DNA of 64,000 nt from Melastoma dodecandrum (GCA_029817715.1 JARUPY010000387.1:3968001-4032000); one strand, 5' to 3'. Counted from the stretch's first letter, positions 22,828 through 37,366 are shown. A program made the numbers and translations. Notes: generated by a model from the sequence alone, not told the origin.

Positions 22828-23163
22828 CTAGTCATTCAAACTGTCAGATCTTTTGCTAGGCCCTGAAGGACTGAACATCCCCCTTGGGAGAAAGTTCAGA
22901 AGAATCGGCCGGGTAGACCACGCTTGAGTCCTTCCATGATCCGAGTTCAACATTATGCCTTCCCTTACCAATCCTGGCTGAAACTGCAGATCAGCAGCCC
23001 ATGATTCTTCTTCAACGGTTGGACCAGAGTCTCCTACTGATGCAGTGAACGGCGAACGAGGCAATACCCTGGAAGATGACATGAGGACAGCATGGAAGAT
23101 GATCAGGTAGAGCACCGCAGGGAAGAGCCGGGGTCGGCGACAGCATCTGCATGGGAGATCCAT
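22828..23163 (-). CDS. Candidate IDA-like (IDL) secreted signalling peptide precursor
   Basis: A single-exon frame of 111 residues starts at an ATG at 23163. It is preferred over the in-frame ATG 30 codons upstream because it opens into a basic-hydrophobic signal peptide (LFPAVLYLIIFHAVLMSSS). A variable acidic middle follows, and the C-terminus ends FLPRGMFSPSGPSKRSDSLND. From family knowledge IDA/IDL precursors have this layout: signal peptide, variable region, then a short C-terminal core close to PIPPSGPSKRHN read by HAESA-type receptors. Here PSGPSKR is kept. The first part is MFS in place of PIP, and the usual His-Asn is replaced by Ser-Asp. It could be a diverged IDL, a PIP-type relative or a decaying copy. 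Confidence 0.6.
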   Translation of the reverse strand: MDLPCRCCRRPRLFPAVLYLIIFHAVLMSSSRVLPRSPFTASVGDSGPTVEEESWAADLQFQPGLVREGIMLNSDHGRTQAWSTRPILLNFLPRGMFSPSGPSKRSDSLND

Positions 23164-24615
23164 TCGAGTCTCTGAAGAAGGGTGTTTGTAAGGAGGAGGT
23201 TTTGAGGTTAGCTGAGGGAGAATGAATGGGAAATGGGAACCATTGTGAAGCATTTGTTAAGCAGTCGCTGCTTCGATGTTGTTGTTGTAAAGTCGTTTTT
23301 TGCGGATGAAGTCACCGTAATTAAGGAATTCAAGGCCAACCACGGAAAGAAGAAAAAAAAAAAACTACTGAGTGCTAAATCAGTTGGCTATCTTTTGACT
23401 TTTATGAATGCAAGGGTCCGCGTCGCGAGATGTAAGAAAGACATGGTGTTGTGTTGCAATCCGAGATCGGATCCTGTTTTTACTCATCCTGTCCTCCTTT
23501 CCCCTGAGATGCGAATCACCATGATGCTGTCCATGTGACGAACTAATGGGCCGACCGGAAGCATGTTCATTGTTCTTGCTCTGCTCCGTCACACGGCCGC
23601 TTTCGAAACTCCAATCGCCCCATGACTGTTGGTTTCGGGTTGACAACTAAGAAAATCGACGCTGAACAAGGAACAAGAAGCCATGATGGCATGCTTCAGT
23701 TTGAACTTGGAGGAATTGGCAATAAACACAAACGCCTTACTTCGATATGACAGGTAGTAATCAACCAAGGAACATCACATGAGAAAACCAAACCATACCA
23801 AACTTCACCAGGAAATAAGAACAAAAGGGTTGTGACACCACCCGCATCCCGCATTCCTCTAATACTCGGATCATCAACAACCAAAACACAGTCCTAACCA
23901 TTCCGCGCAGCGGGGAGCCAATCGAGGGTATATTGATTTGATTCAGGGGTTGGGATTTTGACTCCCCAACATCCATCTTCCTACAAAAATTGAAGAAACG
24001 TTATTTCCTATTTCTTTTTACCAGTCAATGTCATCGTCGTTCATCAATGCCGGATTATTGGGCCGGGTAGGTTGGTTGTTGGGCCTAAGGCCCAATATAC
24101 AGAGGGCTTATTCTTCAATCGGACAACGTGTGTGACTAGGGATATGATTAACATTCTCGCTTTAAAAAAAAGTATCGATATTTAAAATTTAGTAAAAAAA
24201 ACTCGTCGAGTGGGAATACACACATGCATTAAATGAGTCATTTAATGTTCGTGAATTGGGGGTGCGGGTGTGGAGTAGAGTAGAGGCAAGGAAACCACAT
24301 TTATTATCACATGTCGTTTTGTTCTAAAAGCAGGAGGGGGTTGGAAAAATCTTTTATACGGTCAATTAAATGCCGATGAAGAATCTCGCCATTGGGTTTG
24401 TTCCAACGTGAAATCGGAGTTCAGAATAGATAATTTCGATTTTTAAGACGAATTTTGAAATTTTATGCTTTATTTTACAAAATATTTTTGCGACTTTTTG
24501 TACGAAGCCCATCTCTGACCATATTTAATTTCGATCCGTACCCTTTTTTGGATTCAATCATTTGGACCGACCCATTCTTATCTACGTGTGATTCTTATTC
24601 TGTCCGTCAGCAAAT
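23164..24615. other. Intergenic, nothing recognised
   Basis: No gene is seen. GGCCCA/TGGGCC-type motifs at about 24058-24094 could belong to a promoter for the gene at 24616. Confidence 0.4.
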
Positions 24616-25128
24616 ATGTCCTCCTTACTAATCGACCAGCCCGGAGGGTTCTTCTCCAAGCTGCTCTCCAGGGAGGCGTCCGCCGCCAACTCATCCTCCT
24701 GCCTCTTGTACTATGGAGGCACTCCGCGTTCCATTGCCTTCCTTTGGGAGACTTGTCCTGGAACGCCCAAGCACGAGCCTATCGCCACGTCTCCGTACTT
24801 GCCCCGCCCGTTTCTCGCGCCGCCGCCTCATTATTTTCGCTGCTCGGGAAATGGCTTCGAAGCGAGAGTACAGAGAGGGCCAGGGTTCTTGAGCGGACTG
24901 GCGTCAAAGTTCGGAAGGAAAAGGTCTGTTCTGTCACGGACATGCTCTGTTTCTTCGTCGAAGTCGTCGTCGTCGTCCCCACCGTCGCTGTGGATGTCAT
25001 TGGTACCTTCCTACCAGCCCTCTACAAGGAAGTCTAAGCGGTTCAGAGGAAGGTATGTTCCATTCCTGTGCTCGAGATTCAACTGTGGTGGCAGGGATGA
25101 TTCAATGATGCAGTGGGATGAGAGATGA
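24616..25128 (+). CDS. DUF688-like plant protein of unknown function
   Basis: An uninterrupted 170-codon frame with an ATG and good codon use. Near residues 34-54 it has GTPRSIAFLWETCPGTPKHE, which resembles the W-E-x-x-P-G-T-P-K motif of plant DUF688 and related uncharacterised proteins. The rest is Ser/Pro-rich: a proline stretch near residue 63 and a serine run (SSSKSSSSSPPS) near 112-123. Basic patches (FGRKRS, RKSKRFRGR) could be nuclear localisation signals, but that is inference. No signal peptide or membrane segment is seen. The family link is moderate and the function unknown. Confidence 0.7.
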   Translation: MSSLLIDQPGGFFSKLLSREASAANSSSCLLYYGGTPRSIAFLWETCPGTPKHEPIATSPYLPRPFLAPPPHYFRCSGNGFEARVQRGPGFLSGLASKFGRKRSVLSRTCSVSSSKSSSSSPPSLWMSLVPSYQPSTRKSKRFRGRYVPFLCSRFNCGGRDDSMMQWDER

Positions 25129-28100
25129 AGGGTTCGTGTCGCGTGCAAATAGAATGGTGCCGGACTCAAGGGACGTGCTTTCTGCGAGGTAGCTGCGACA
25201 GCTGCCTAATCTCGTTGAAAGTCTGTTGCTCTGCAGCACCGCACGTAAAATTGACGACTACCGCGGCCTGTCGGTCATGGATTTTCATTGGTTAGATTCG
25301 ATAAATGTATCTATTTTCATAAAATCAATGTCCCTTTTGATATCACCATCACATTAGTCGACGAGGCTTTTCAGTTGTTATTCCATTGTGTATGCGTGTA
25401 TGCTGTTATCCTCGCCCCAATCAGGAAAAGATAAAGTATCAACGTGCTGTTTGGATTCAAACAACCTTGAAGAGAGACGATGGCCGAGGTTTCTGTTCAG
25501 TTCGGCCAACAAACAGTCGTAGTCCACACCATGGCTCTCATTAGTGGCTTCACCACCACCATTTGCGCAAGAAGACTAAATGGCTGGTAGAAAAGGTTAT
25601 GTTCTCGTCCTGTGCTGCTCGAGCTTCGACGGAAGTGGAGAGGACGATAATGTTATTTCGACAGACGCAACGCAGCTTCGACCTCTGCTTTCCGAAGTCA
25701 TTGCAGTAGGGTTTTTGAGAAGGGAAAGTAGAGCAATGGTAAGAACAACGAATTAGTAACTCATGACACATCCATTAATACAGACGTGAGTTGAATGAAG
25801 AAATGTATGTATCTATCTATCTATATAAACAAGAGGCCAGATATTTTTCCCCACTCGTCGTTCACATCACTGTCGTTGGGACACCCAAATAGAATTTGCC
25901 TCATTTCCATTTCAACATCAATGCCCATTGAATTGGTTCCAAAAACCCAAAACCTCCGTTTAGAGACACCCGGCCCTCAATAAATATTGTACAATCCCAT
26001 ACTCCTCTCTAAATGGGCCTATCATGTGGATATCCAAAATCACTGACACTGGTTTTAGCATGTTCTTTCAAACCTAGGGTTTGTATTAGGTAGTCCAAAA
26101 CCAAACGTTCCAACCCTTAACAGTGTAACTTAGGAAGACAAGGCAAGACTTGTTGCCATTTGCCTAAGCAAGTGTCAAAATTTGAGGAGGTCAGATTTGT
26201 GCTGTGATTCGGCGCGATCAAAGTTTTTGACACGGATCCGGGAAGATCACATAGGGGCAATGTTTTTTTTTTTTTTTGGGTCAGAGACAGGTCGGTTTTT
26301 GGTTCACCTAAGTTAGGATAGGCAACAGAAAGGTCAAGGATAGGAAATTGGCTGGGAATTCGTAGGACTTCTTCTCCTTTTGGGTGCAGCACATGATCCA
26401 TTTGAATTAGAACCGGTAAGAATTTATTATTTGTTATGAGGGGGAGGGGCTGTGACTGTGTGCATAGAATGGAAGGAAACAGACAACGTGGGGCGAATAG
26501 TTAGGCACGAAATACGGGTCAAACAAGAAACCATGAATATTTACCAGTAAATGAAACAGGGATTTACAAATTTGGGGAGGGGGGAGTACCATTTCATTCC
26601 CTTGCAATCTAAGCAAAAACACACATACACACTTGTAAACTATATGATTAAAAGATTGATTCTTCATCTCCCCCCACCCCCGACCATCTTTCACCACCCA
26701 CTCTCGAAGTAACAGTTCTCGAAATACCCTAAGGATAGCATTGATACCTCGATGATCATGGTCACGGGCGGCTTAATCTCGTGTTTACGGAGGGTTTCGA
26801 TTACCGATGGTTCATTTTTATGACAAGCGAATGATGCCCGATGAAAATGTCGGAGCATTTCGGTGACGAAGTAGTAGTAGTCGTCACTCGGCCCTTTCCT
26901 TTTCTTGCGCGAGCCGATGATGTAGGGACCTTTTGGAAAGTGATTTAACTTAGAAAGAGCACAACAAGGCTGGAAAAGCTTTAGCTATCCCAAAGTTGAA
27001 TTTGAAAGGAGCATACTTGACCCTTAATATTCCCTTACCTCATCCCTTCCCCATCCGATGTAAGGTGAGATGTCCAAATGGTTAATATCTAGCACCACAT
27101 CCATCAATCCTTATATCTTCAAGTTCCCATCATTGAAGCCTGAGGTTACTAACTATAAAAGCTAAATCCACCCCCCCTCCTCTTATCCTGAAAGGTGTCC
27201 AATCTCTTTCGACGATCAGTCCCTGATGATTCCCCCTAGGAATACCCCATATATGAACCTAAGATGCATCTCGTTTCGAATTTCTCCGCTAGGCTTTAAG
27301 GGCATAACGCATCGCGGGTTCCATTAGGCGAAGCAAAGCACGAGTTCCATCTTCCGGGAGTGGCCACAAAGATGTTGATTTCGAATGAAAGGCGGTTCCT
27401 GATATTGACGAGAAACTAACACATAACAGCCGCCCCTTCACAACTTTGCTTTTGGGGCAAAAGTAGACATTTTATAATAATATCTTTACAATGAAGTAAT
27501 TCCGATGAGATTTACTTCGCTCATTAGCTAATCAAAGTATAACTTCTCGTATAAATTTAACTGAAAGATCGACTGCATCGGATGTCTAACTTGTTTATTA
27601 ATCCGGATGCTGCTCTTTTATCCGACTGGAGGATTAACCTCAACACCCCTTAATACCATGTTAGAAATCATGGGCCGACCTTACCTCTCCTAAAAGCAAG
27701 CCAATCAGAGTGGGTATTCCTAACCATTTTACAACTTTTGGCACAGGCTTAGCTATCCGCCGCGGGATTATCCAAACAGATACAAAGCATTGTTCGCTAA
27801 GAGAAAATCTCAACCAATAAGTTCTGACCGTTTCCATCCTTACGTTTATTCACCGTTTTTTAGGAAATCTTTGACTTTTTCTCCAGAGAATTTTCTCATG
27901 GCTGGTTTCGCATTGCCATCACTTTTCTTCGTTTCTCTACCTTGAAAATACGAGATGCACTGAAATCCACGAGCCTCTCTTTTGTTTGTATTCACATTTT
28001 AGTCATTGTCTAGTCCATAAGTCTTCACATTTTGTGCTTAAAACGAAGTCCTGTCCTTCCCAAAGGGATTAAACACCTTCACACCACCCAGTCATAAATA

Positions 28101-28572
28101 AAAAAGATGCATGTTGTCATAACGACGGAAAGCAAAGAAAGAGTGAACAAAGTCAAGGGCCCACACGTGTGCGACCTCGATAGCCCATAAAAATTTAATT
28201 TGGGGTGAAATTTTTGTCCTTATTATAATCTCACAACCCGCATTAGTTAATGGCTTCTCCATCTCTTTTCGATGGGTGTTGCTTGGATCGAACTGGGCAA
28301 GTCCTTCAGTTCTCGAGCTACAAGCTAGTTGGCTGTCTTACCTCCACCTCCCACATCGCCAGGGATTCTGATCATATCCTCGTACGAAGAAGCATTTTGC
28401 CTTTTTCTGATTTCGGCTTATTGTTCCCCTATATTTCCATTTTGAGTCAGTGGGACCACCTCTCCTTTCTCAATCGGAGGGGGGGTGCCCCCCTCCCTTG
28501 CCTTTTAAGATCAACTCCCTCCCTCTCCAGCTCGATTTAATCCCATCCTCCGTGGGAGGAGAGCATGCCTGG
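25129..28572. other. Long intergenic stretch
   Basis: About 3.4 kb without a recognised gene. It has a TCTA microsatellite near 25810-25827, a T homopolymer near 26262 and a possible LTR end near 27660 (listed separately). The right end should hold the LBD promoter and leader; short upstream ATGs occur there, for example at 28250. Confidence 0.45.
27560..27760 (-). mobile_element. Possible LTR end with degenerate primer-binding site
   Basis: Read on the minus strand, TTCTAACA is followed by TGGTATTAAGG, the same arrangement as at 7741-7760 (TTCTAACA then TGGTATCAGAGC). The binding site is degenerate and no partner LTR or coding remnant was recognised, so this is weak. Confidence 0.3.
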
Positions 28573-29587
28573 ATGTCTAGAGAAAGGTGAGGATCTTTTT
28601 CTTGCAATAACATTTGTTGGTGATTCCGAATGAGTAGGCTACAAACCTTCGTTCCTCCTCTTGGATTACTGATTGTTATCTACCTTTGCTTTGCTTTGTT
28701 CTTGTTTTGGGTTTTTGGACAGGGAGAGATTTGATGAGACAGGGATAGCTAAGATAAAAAGGGATCAAGGTGGTGGTGATGCTTTCTCTACTAACTACAT
28801 GGGAAGAAGACACATGTTGGGTCCACCTGGAACCCTAAACACCGTCACCCCTTGCGCCGCCTGCAAGCTCCTCCGGCGGCGTTGTGCTCAAGAATGCCCC
28901 TTCTCGCCTTACTTCTCCCCCCACGAGCCACAGAAGTTCGCCTCCGTGCACAAGGTTTTCGGTGCCAGCAACGTCTCGAAGATGCTCATGGTGACCCACC
29001 GGAAACCAAAAACCCTAATTAATCAGCCTCTCGTAGTTGATAACCCTGCTTTGATCTCACAGTAAAAAGACTAGTTCGTCAAATTATTATCTTGTCTTGA
29101 TCAAGAGATCTTCTTTTGTCTTTGGTACTCTTTGTTGATTTAGGAAGTGCCGGAGAGCCAAAGGGCCGATGCTGCCAATAGTCTCGTGTATGAGGCTAAC
29201 GTGAGGCTTAGAGATCCAGTGTATGGTTGCATGGGAGCGATCTCCGCCTTGCAGCAGCAAGTCCAAAACCTACAAGCCGAGTTAAACATCCTGAGGGGTG
29301 AAATCCTCAAGTACAAGTATAGGGAAGCTGCCGCGGCTGGTGGCTTACTCCCTTCTTCCCATCACCAACATTTGACTTTGTTCTCTTCAGAAGGGGCAGT
29401 TTCTGTGGCCGTGCCCCCTCCGTCAACAACCCAGGCGCCCCATTCCCAGCCACAACCCCAGCAGCAACAACAGCCGCCCCCTCTTCCAAACTCGACATCT
29501 CCGTCTTCTGCGTTCACTCGGCCGGGGAGCTCCGCGGCTACTGATTATAGCACCATCACGAGCGAGAACGCGTCTTACTTTGGTTGA
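28573..29587 (+). CDS. LBD15: LOB-domain transcription factor, LBD15-like
   Basis: Three exons (28573-28586, 28723-28990, 29144-29587) give 241 residues. Exon 1 is a 14-base coding microexon (MSRE plus part of Arg-5), needed to obtain the family's MSRERERFDE opening. The CX2CX6CX3C block is intact (CAACKLLRRRCAQEC, Cys-49 to Cys-63). It is followed by FSPYFSPHEPQKFASVHKVF, the GAS block with FGASNVSKMLM, and VPESQRADAANSLVYEA. The leucine-zipper-like coil is present (ISALQQQVQNLQAELN), and the tail is Gln/Pro/Ser-rich. From family knowledge LBD proteins are nuclear DNA-binding regulators of organ boundaries and, for LBD15, of shoot meristem and secondary-wall genes. The intron after KMLM is the conserved LBD position. 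The symbol marks the closest family member I recognise, not proven orthology. Confidence 0.93.
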
Positions 29588-32561
29588 TTTTCAATTATTT
29601 CGGTCACTAGACTTAAAAAAAAATAAGAAGTTTTTTTTTTCTTATGAACGTCGAGTCACAATATTGATAATTGGCATTTTGTAGTACTATTCATACAATT
29701 ATTTATATAATCGGGTTAGCAGGGTTGATTAATTTCATGGTGTTCTTTTATTGGGTGCAATTTTATACACGGAAAAGGTAAAATTGTATGTTAATTACAG
29801 GACTAATCTAAATTAGTTTAATGACGATAATTATAACAGGCGGGGGAGTGCTGACAGCCTGAATAATTAATGCCAAGCTATTCACAAAAATTAGATTCTC
29901 TACTAATTAAGAGCGTAAGGATCTGACTACTGACGAAAACGACAGTCGATCTTGGGGAGGGAGGGAGGGAGGGTTTTTAGTTAAAATGTTTGTCAATTGG
30001 CCCCCTATGTAATAATTTAAAAAAAAAAGAAATTGGATGTTAGTGGTTAGGTGGAGGACATTGACAATTTTCATGCTTCATATTCCAAAAAGGAATTCGA
30101 TTTTTTTTTTCTTTTGGCATCACGATGAAGAGAGAACAATCCCCACCCACGGTCGAGATCCAGAATTTTGTCTCGATACCAAAAGCAAAAGTTTAAGAGA
30201 GAATTCCTAGATCCAAAGAGGAGATTATTATTAGTAAACACCCTTCACACACAGCCTTAAAGATGGACGGCTGCCATGTTAAATTGTATAATATATGCAT
30301 AGATGGAGTGCTGCCTTGGGGGAGTCAATACACTGGTCATATATACATTGCCAGCTAATATATATAAGTGTATGATAGATATAATCATAAATAATTGGGC
30401 AGATGTTGGTAAGAAGGGTTGGGGTTTCCTTGGCGTGAGGACATCAACTTCACCTCCTCCTCCTCCATGATTTCGTTATGATAATTTGTAAAGGAAACAG
30501 ATACGTACATTATTGATCTTATGATGAAGATGAAGCCAATTAATTATGTGTTTATATCAATTGGGGGGGAGGGGGGGGGGGGGGTAATTGCATCATCCTT
30601 CGAAGACGTGTTTGCCTCCTGGATATGGTACCTGTTCTGATTTCATCCTCAAAGTTAAACTTAAAACAGAAATAAAACTTACGAGTGGATGATATATGAG
30701 AATCAGATGGGGAGATGTGATTAGTTTTTTGGAGTTTTGGAGTCATGAGTTGCTTAGGTTTGTAGCCATCCTTTATAGTCTAAGGGGTTGTCTCATACGA
30801 GGTTTGGTATCTGAATGTTTAAGAATTATTGCAATGAGGTCATTCGACTTAAACCCAACTATGTGTATGATTCAACGAGGCATATCCGATCATTATACTA
30901 GGGAAGCTTCTAGGGTTAACAAATAAACTAAAAAACCTAGATGAAAATACAGTTCCAGGTTCTTGGACTGCTGCTGCCCAAGTGCTATGTTTGGGAATCT
31001 CCCCTCGTTTTTTTTCTAAATAAATAAAAATAAAAATAATTTGTATAGATTAATAAGACGATGGGGATGTAAGTAATCATTTAATATATATTTCTCTTTT
31101 TCCCTTAAAAATTCTCCCCCTTTATTTTAATCCATCTCTTCAATCACACTCTAACTTAAGCGTATAAGGCACCGGAAGAATCTCACTTACGTAGCCTTTT
31201 GTGCGTGTTGTTTTTTTTTTAATTTATCTTCGCATTGTCCACATCCTTAAAATATACATAATCCCGAATCAAAACTGTTAAGTATTATTATCCTGAAATA
31301 AAAATAGTCCTTTTGATATTTGTTTGACTGTCAACGTTAAACAACATTCAAACATCACATGACATGTCTGTCTGTCTGTATCCCGCCCCGTGGGGGGAGG
31401 GGGCTATTCCTATTCTTCGGAACAATCTTATCAGTCCCAGGGTTTAAGCAACATACGTAGGTCATGTCTCAGCATGACGTATCCAACAACTGCCGTAAGA
31501 TGGACCGGCCCAACTCGGAATGTAGGCCCACTAATAAATATGGGTCAGGGCCCGTCCATGACCCTAATTATTACACTGATTAGGTTCTATTTTGACGAGT
31601 CTCGGCAAGCATCGTCTATTCTCTCCAGGGGGTACGTTCTCGAGGTAACGAAGCTAAAGCTACGGGCCGCGGCATCCCGCGGCGCGCGCCATTGCAACTT
31701 AGGGAAGGGCGAGAGCGACCCCCTTAAGTTGAATTGGTCTAAATGTAGACAAAGACTTCATAGATTAGTTTGAAATGCATTTTACATAAGAAGCATGATC
31801 CAAGGGGCTCTTTTACTGATTCTGAGACCATTAGAAAAAGACGTGATAGATTACTTGAATGTTCCACTAAAGTCATTTTGGGGAAAAACCCAAGTGAAAT
31901 TGGTAATGTTTGGGAAAAGTTACACCGACAATATTCCCATATTTATCGCATCACTTTACAGAAACGATAGTTCTGTAAATCAAGGAACATTCAAGAAACA
32001 TTTTTGCTTAAAAGAAACTTATACTAATCTTATCGGGTCTAATATGATGATAAAAAAACATTACAATGCTTTAATAAACTGGAACTAATTAAAATTAACA
32101 ACAACTAACAATCACATTTAAGATTTTTAGAAAAAGTAAATTGCACTTAAAGTGCCTAGAAAAAGTAAAATAGCACCTAAAATACATAGGAATAGTAGAA
32201 AAACAGTATAAGATAGAGAGTTCACGAGGCTTTACAGTCGTATATCTGGGTGTACGAGCGAACTCATAAAAATTCAACGAACTTAAGCTCTATAAACGAG
32301 AGTCTATAACAAAGCCTTTTTAGTATACGAGTGAAGCTATTACTTTAAAATTCAATAAACTATCACAAATTACTGGATCATTCATTAGTTCATCAGTCAC
32401 ATTATAGAATGACACAGTTGGCGCAATCCAATATTATACCCAGAAATAACTACTTGAAGGAAAATAATAAGAGCTCACGTCCCGAGTCGACCCTTATTTG
32501 AATCGCATGGAAATCATACCAAAAGGAAATTTTGGCGAACACAGCCATAATCGCACTATCC
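29588..32561. other. Long intergenic stretch
   Basis: About 3 kb without a recognised gene. It holds the GGGA run at 29954-29973, a poly-G tract at 30571-30584, a short (A)n-rich region near 31010-31045 and two imperfect copies of an AGAAAAAGTAAA motif near 32128-32170. Confidence 0.45.
29954..29973 (+). repeat. GGGA repeat, potential G-quadruplex
   Basis: Five runs of three or more G separated by single A, about 370 bases after the LBD stop codon. It fits the simple G-quadruplex pattern; whether it forms one is untested. Confidence 0.6.
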
Positions 32562-33819
<1,258 letters not shown>

Positions 33820-35768
33820 GGGACGAGTGAGGGTAAGCAGGTGAACTAACACGGTTGACATTTAAATAACAAAGCTACACTTCATATCATTAGACGTGAT
33901 ATTATTGTATTGCATGGAGGTGGGGATGATTTTTTCTACGTTCTGATTAACTAAAAAGTTCACCATTGATTAAACTAAGAAATATTTGAAGGGGTCAAAA
34001 GGATGAGGAGCTCTAAGGGAGGTAATAAAAGTCTGACGTATTTGTTATATGAATATTTAGGTTTTGTCAAAAGTTGTGGCTGCCTGGTGTTTCTCCGAAC
34101 AGTCGATGCTTCTTCTTTACTGACAAAACTTTAGGTGATTAAAATGATGTAGGCGAATCCATCAAAGACGTCTCCCTCCGGAGACAGCGGTCGTGGTAGC
34201 GACACAGTTTCACCTTCACTTACGCAGATGCATGACACGTTACATTTTCAAACTATATAATATAAAACCAAGTCTTACCTACGGACTTAAGTTTTCAGGT
34301 TGAACGTCAAGGGTTTTACATGCAGCTTGAGATGTCAGCTCGGTTCGACTTGGAGGGCGTGTTAAACTATATAATATAAAACCAATCCTCGTATAATCGA
34401 TTAATTTTAAGGTTTCTACAGAACGAGCAGAACATTACATGGACCCGTTGTTTTCATCTCCTTTTACTAAGAATGGGATTGCTGTCTGTGGTCGCGCCTG
34501 CCGGAGTTCAAAGCCCCAGAGCAGCTGACAGCCGGAATATTGAATTCGGTGGTGGTTGCATGCTAACCGCCATGCCCTACTCTTAGGTTTCAACTAATCT
34601 ACCAATACCATTCGGGGGAGTCGAGTTCAGAGTCAATAAATGAATCGAGTGGTTGGCAACTAACTCATTAGCAACAAGAACATTCTTCCCCTGTGAATTA
34701 ATACGATCAGCGAGTGCCTTCCACTGTAAGCAACGATCTCATTAAGCAAATGCCATTCAATAATTCATACCGCGTTTGCGAAATTAGGAGAAGTTTTATC
34801 GAAATTTTCATGCTCGCGGGGGGTCCGCTTTCTTGCAAAACAAACCAAGCATTAGTCAAGGTGGGATCGGGAAAGGGCTCAACCAACTCCCACTCGATCT
34901 CGGTCAGAAGGCTTCGTTAAAATACTAGGAAAGAGACCTCTTCCGAAGGTTGTCTTGTGCTCTACACAAAAGACATAATCAAGTCGTCCGGGGGTGTTCC
35001 TTTACTGTTTATATTAAGGAGTAGTTAGAATGAAAACAAAGTGCGACGACATTTTCTTCTTCTCTGGGCATTGTTGCTTTCCATGTCTCTTGTCTGTCAT
35101 CCGGGGGCAGTTGATGTGTGAAAGAGCCCTCCTTTCGAGAGTCTCTTCGTTCTAGTATTCCTCTCCCATGTACGCTCTCGAGGTAGCGAGCGAAAACGAC
35201 AAGAGTTGGCATTCGGCCGCCGCATATAATATAAGATTCGAGTCAGTCCAACTAAAACGGACGAGGCCACGTTATACAAGAATACGTCGCGTTTAATTTA
35301 GGACGTTATACATCTAAGAATGCGATCAAAAGTGAACTGATGGGACGAAGTCAAATTGGACGAGACCATGCAAAAACGATTCCATATAGCAATATACGGA
35401 AGAGTTACGTTCATGTAAATAATTAGGAGGGTCGGCGTCAATAAGGTGGAAAATTGGTAGAGAGTGCGTGTGTGAAGGTGGGGCTGCTAATTATTCAAAA
35501 AGGAGGGGACACTTCGACTCGAGAGTGACCTGACCCTCTAATATATTATTTAAACATTGATTTTGTCAAAATGTTTAGGTAGGAATAATATGACAAAAAG
35601 GTCAGAAAGGGTCACTTAAGAAATAAAAATGTCGTACCAGTCCCCTAAACATAGCCGACGCTCCAAAACATATTAGTTCTAATGTAACCTTAATACAATA
35701 ATTTGATTCCAAAAGGGCTCTCTAGAATATCCTCGAGTATTTCGGATCGGCCGGCTCATCGTTAGGTG
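33820..35768. other. Intergenic, nothing recognised
   Basis: No gene is seen. A 21-base sequence, AACTATATAATATAAAACCAA, occurs twice about 115 bases apart (from 34251 and 34365 approximately), suggesting an old local duplication. Confidence 0.4.
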
Positions 35769-36030
35769 TCGATGGTGTTTTTACTGTCGTGCCGCGTCTG
35801 CTTGAGACATCTTCGTGGGGGGCTGAATGGATGTGGTCCAAAGAAAATGCTACCTCGCTTCTCATTTCCTATATGGCTAATGGTTTACGAGAGGTTATAT
35901 ACGTCGGACATGCTCTTCTGTCTTGATGTCGGTTTCTCTTTTATTTATGCATCGCGATTGAAGACTACGGAACATTTATTTTTTTATGCTCATATTCGAC
36001 AAATGTATGGACATATGCTTTGGAATAGTT
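35769..36030 (+). pseudogene. LINE remnant: zinc-binding domain downstream of reverse transcriptase (zf-RVT)
   Basis: A 121-codon frame contains MLPRFSFPIWLMVYERLYTS followed by TEHLFFYAHIRQMYGHML. From family knowledge this spacing fits the zf-RVT domain at the C-terminus of plant non-LTR retroelement proteins, whose usual pattern is P+-SF-WLA---RL-T...HLFF-C. The zinc-ligand cysteines are mostly lost (FFYA in place of FF-C) and I recognise no reverse transcriptase upstream. This is a short fossil fragment. Confidence 0.6.
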
Positions 36031-36131
36031 ACTTTTATAGTAGTTTTCACGAACTTGGAGTGATATTTCTAGTATATTGTTCTCCCTCTTTGTACTTATA
36101 TTTTGGCGACGACTCTTCTTCAGTCGCATAG

Positions 36132-37366
36132 AATGAAGCGGAACAAGCGTAGAGTAGATAATCATTTATTATTTTAATATAATTTATTTGTACTATATAC
36201 ACACAAATTTTTGAGTTGTTTTGAATGCGTTGTGATTTTGTATAAACTTTTTTTAATTATATTACTGCTTATAAAAAAAAAATCGAACAATTTTGAAGTT
36301 TCCCAAACACGATGATGATATTTTGACACGTTTTTCTATGATAATGGTACACTTGGGGGATGGATTCCAAGCAACCCCGATTTTTCTCAACACAGTTGCT
36401 TTCAACGATGTAAATTTTAATAGTTCCGCGGGCTCCCATGATTGGAATGACTCCATTTTCATAAAATAACGAAGTCTCCTCCCCATTTTGGTAACATCCA
36501 ACTCAATGGGACGTAGCACGAACAAATACATCGACTAGTTTATCGAAATGATTTCCTTAAAGCTAACACAAATAATTACAGTAAAAATAAGTAAATTGCA
36601 GTAAGGAACAACACCGAGATTTAACAAGAAAACCTTATGAGAAATAAAACAACAGCTCGAGGCACCACCAAAACTTATACTAAATCAACAATGAAGTGAG
36701 TATACAAGTGTTCTTCTCAAATCAATAATGACCAGCACATAAACTTCTGATCTACTTAGGGTAACATCAAGAACTCATCTTGGTAATCATACGCTTAACA
36801 ACACAAAGAATAATGAGCTGAAATAAAAAACACCGAATCCGACAGTCTCGAAAACGGGAAAAAATCACCTGCTAAAACACTTCAATAATAATGTCCACCG
36901 TTTAGAATATAACACCTCAAGCCAGGAATAATTTTTCAAAATTTCATGAAGTTCCAACGGTGCAATCGACGATAACACCCGGTTAAGTGAACGTCGCGCA
37001 GGCTAAAACGAAACCGTGGCGAAATCTGGGTTTACATCTCTTCTTTGACGGTTTCCCTCACCTTGACTGCGTTTTTTGTCTTGGGTAGACAACCTTAGAT
37101 AACCCCTTAAAAAGATAGGTGGCTTCTAACTTCGCCCGTGTAAAGAAATACGGGCTTGTGCCGCTCCTACGAGAGAATAACCCAACATGTTTTCCTTTAT
37201 TGAATCATGGTACCAAACTTGATGTTTAATAGAAAGCCCAATAATGTTTTAATCCGGAGGGCCTCCTCCCCTTTTTATTGATGAATTGCTTCACCATGCG
37301 AATCCCGGCCGGCCCTCGAAAATCCTAACAAACTAGAACGACGCAGAGTGGTAGTACTAAATGAAT
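36132..37366. other. Intergenic, nothing recognised
   Basis: AT-rich sequence, with only short open frames without recognisable domains. The right end would be the 3' region of the NPF gene. Confidence 0.4.
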
